DNA of 7,211 nucleotides from Deltaproteobacteria bacterium (GTDB lineage: Bacteria; UBA10199; DSSB01). Position numbers and translations under genes: made by a program. Of the stretch, positions 7,041 through 7,211 are shown piece after piece. The notes under the pieces were generated by a model that was given only the letters and a program-made list of their open reading frames with translations, did no database searches and was not told the origin of the DNA. Position 1 is the first letter of the stretch. The number at the start of each line of letters is the position of its first letter. The stretch lies in the NCBI GenBank assembly GCA_020440745.1, contig JAGRNM010000067.1, forward strand, positions 1-7,211. The letters run 5' to 3'.

Positions 7041-7211
7041 ATACTGCACCTCGACGTCAAAGGCAAAATCCATATGACGGGCCTTGGCATCTTGCACATG
7101 AGACTCGGGCTCTAATAAAGTAATTTCATAATTCTGCTCTCGACCTGAGAGATTAGAAGCCAAAAGGCGTACGGAATTACGCCAATCAAAGCTTTTATTG
7201 CTTAAATGACT
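7035..7211 (-). CDS. C-terminal fragment of an unidentified protein upstream of ffh
   Basis: The minus-strand frame is open from the window edge for 58 codons and stops at TGA (7035-7037), 11 nt before the ffh ATG. The start lies outside the window. The composition looks genuinely coding: mixed polar and hydrophobic residues, no low-complexity runs, and an alternating beta-like tail ending DFAFDVEVQYG. A segment FDWRNSVRLLASNLSGRE precedes it. I do not recognise the family. The strand-like end after a short helix is loosely reminiscent of small envelope assembly proteins, but nothing specific supports that. The close spacing to ffh suggests the two are co-transcribed. Confidence 0.6.
   Translation of the reverse strand, partial: SHLSNKSFDWRNSVRLLASNLSGREQNYEITLLEPESHVQDAKARHMDFAFDVEVQYG

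Noticed and set aside
1..7211. CRISPR array, insertion sequence, tRNA/rRNA, riboswitch or Pho box
   Set aside because: No regular spaced repeats, inverted terminal repeats, structured RNA landmarks or PHO-box-like direct repeats were seen, and nearly every base is coding.

Overview
The window looks like an ordinary chromosomal core locus from a Gram-negative bacterium of moderate-to-low GC content. It holds five tightly packed forward-strand genes facing two reverse-strand genes, with almost no intergenic DNA. The organism cannot be named from this sequence. PstC and PstA are the large type with long extra-membrane domains, known from Pseudomonas-like and other proteobacteria. The Ffh N-terminus (LLEADVNFKVVKD) reads more like deltaproteobacterial or related lineages than enteric gammaproteobacteria. 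A delta-like proteobacterial lineage is therefore a guess.

Positions 2-5686 (+) form a phosphate-uptake operon: pstC (its 5' end lies outside the window), pstA, pstB and phoU, followed by a DUF502 membrane protein. The junctions are a 1-nt overlap, a 20-nt overlap, a 1-nt gap and a 5-nt gap. Each start has a purine-rich Shine-Dalgarno sequence inside the preceding gene, so translation is probably coupled. PstC and PstA form the transmembrane channel and PstB is the ATPase dimer that drives it. PhoU links transporter state to phosphate signalling. The phosphate-binding protein PstS, the operon promoter and any Pho box are not in view and would lie upstream if present here.

Positions 5692-7211 (-) hold ffh, encoding the SRP54 GTPase of the signal recognition particle. 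Directly upstream of it on the same strand is the C-terminal end of a gene I could not identify. ffh and the DUF502 gene converge with only 5 bp between their stop codons, and I see no terminator there.

I found no mobile element, CRISPR array, RNA gene or new defence-like system. No stretch over 300 bases lacks a gene. The points worth a second look are the large accessory domains of PstC and PstA, the DUF502 gene at the end of the pst operon, the near-abutting convergent junction, the unidentified gene before ffh, and a few homopolymer and sequence oddities.
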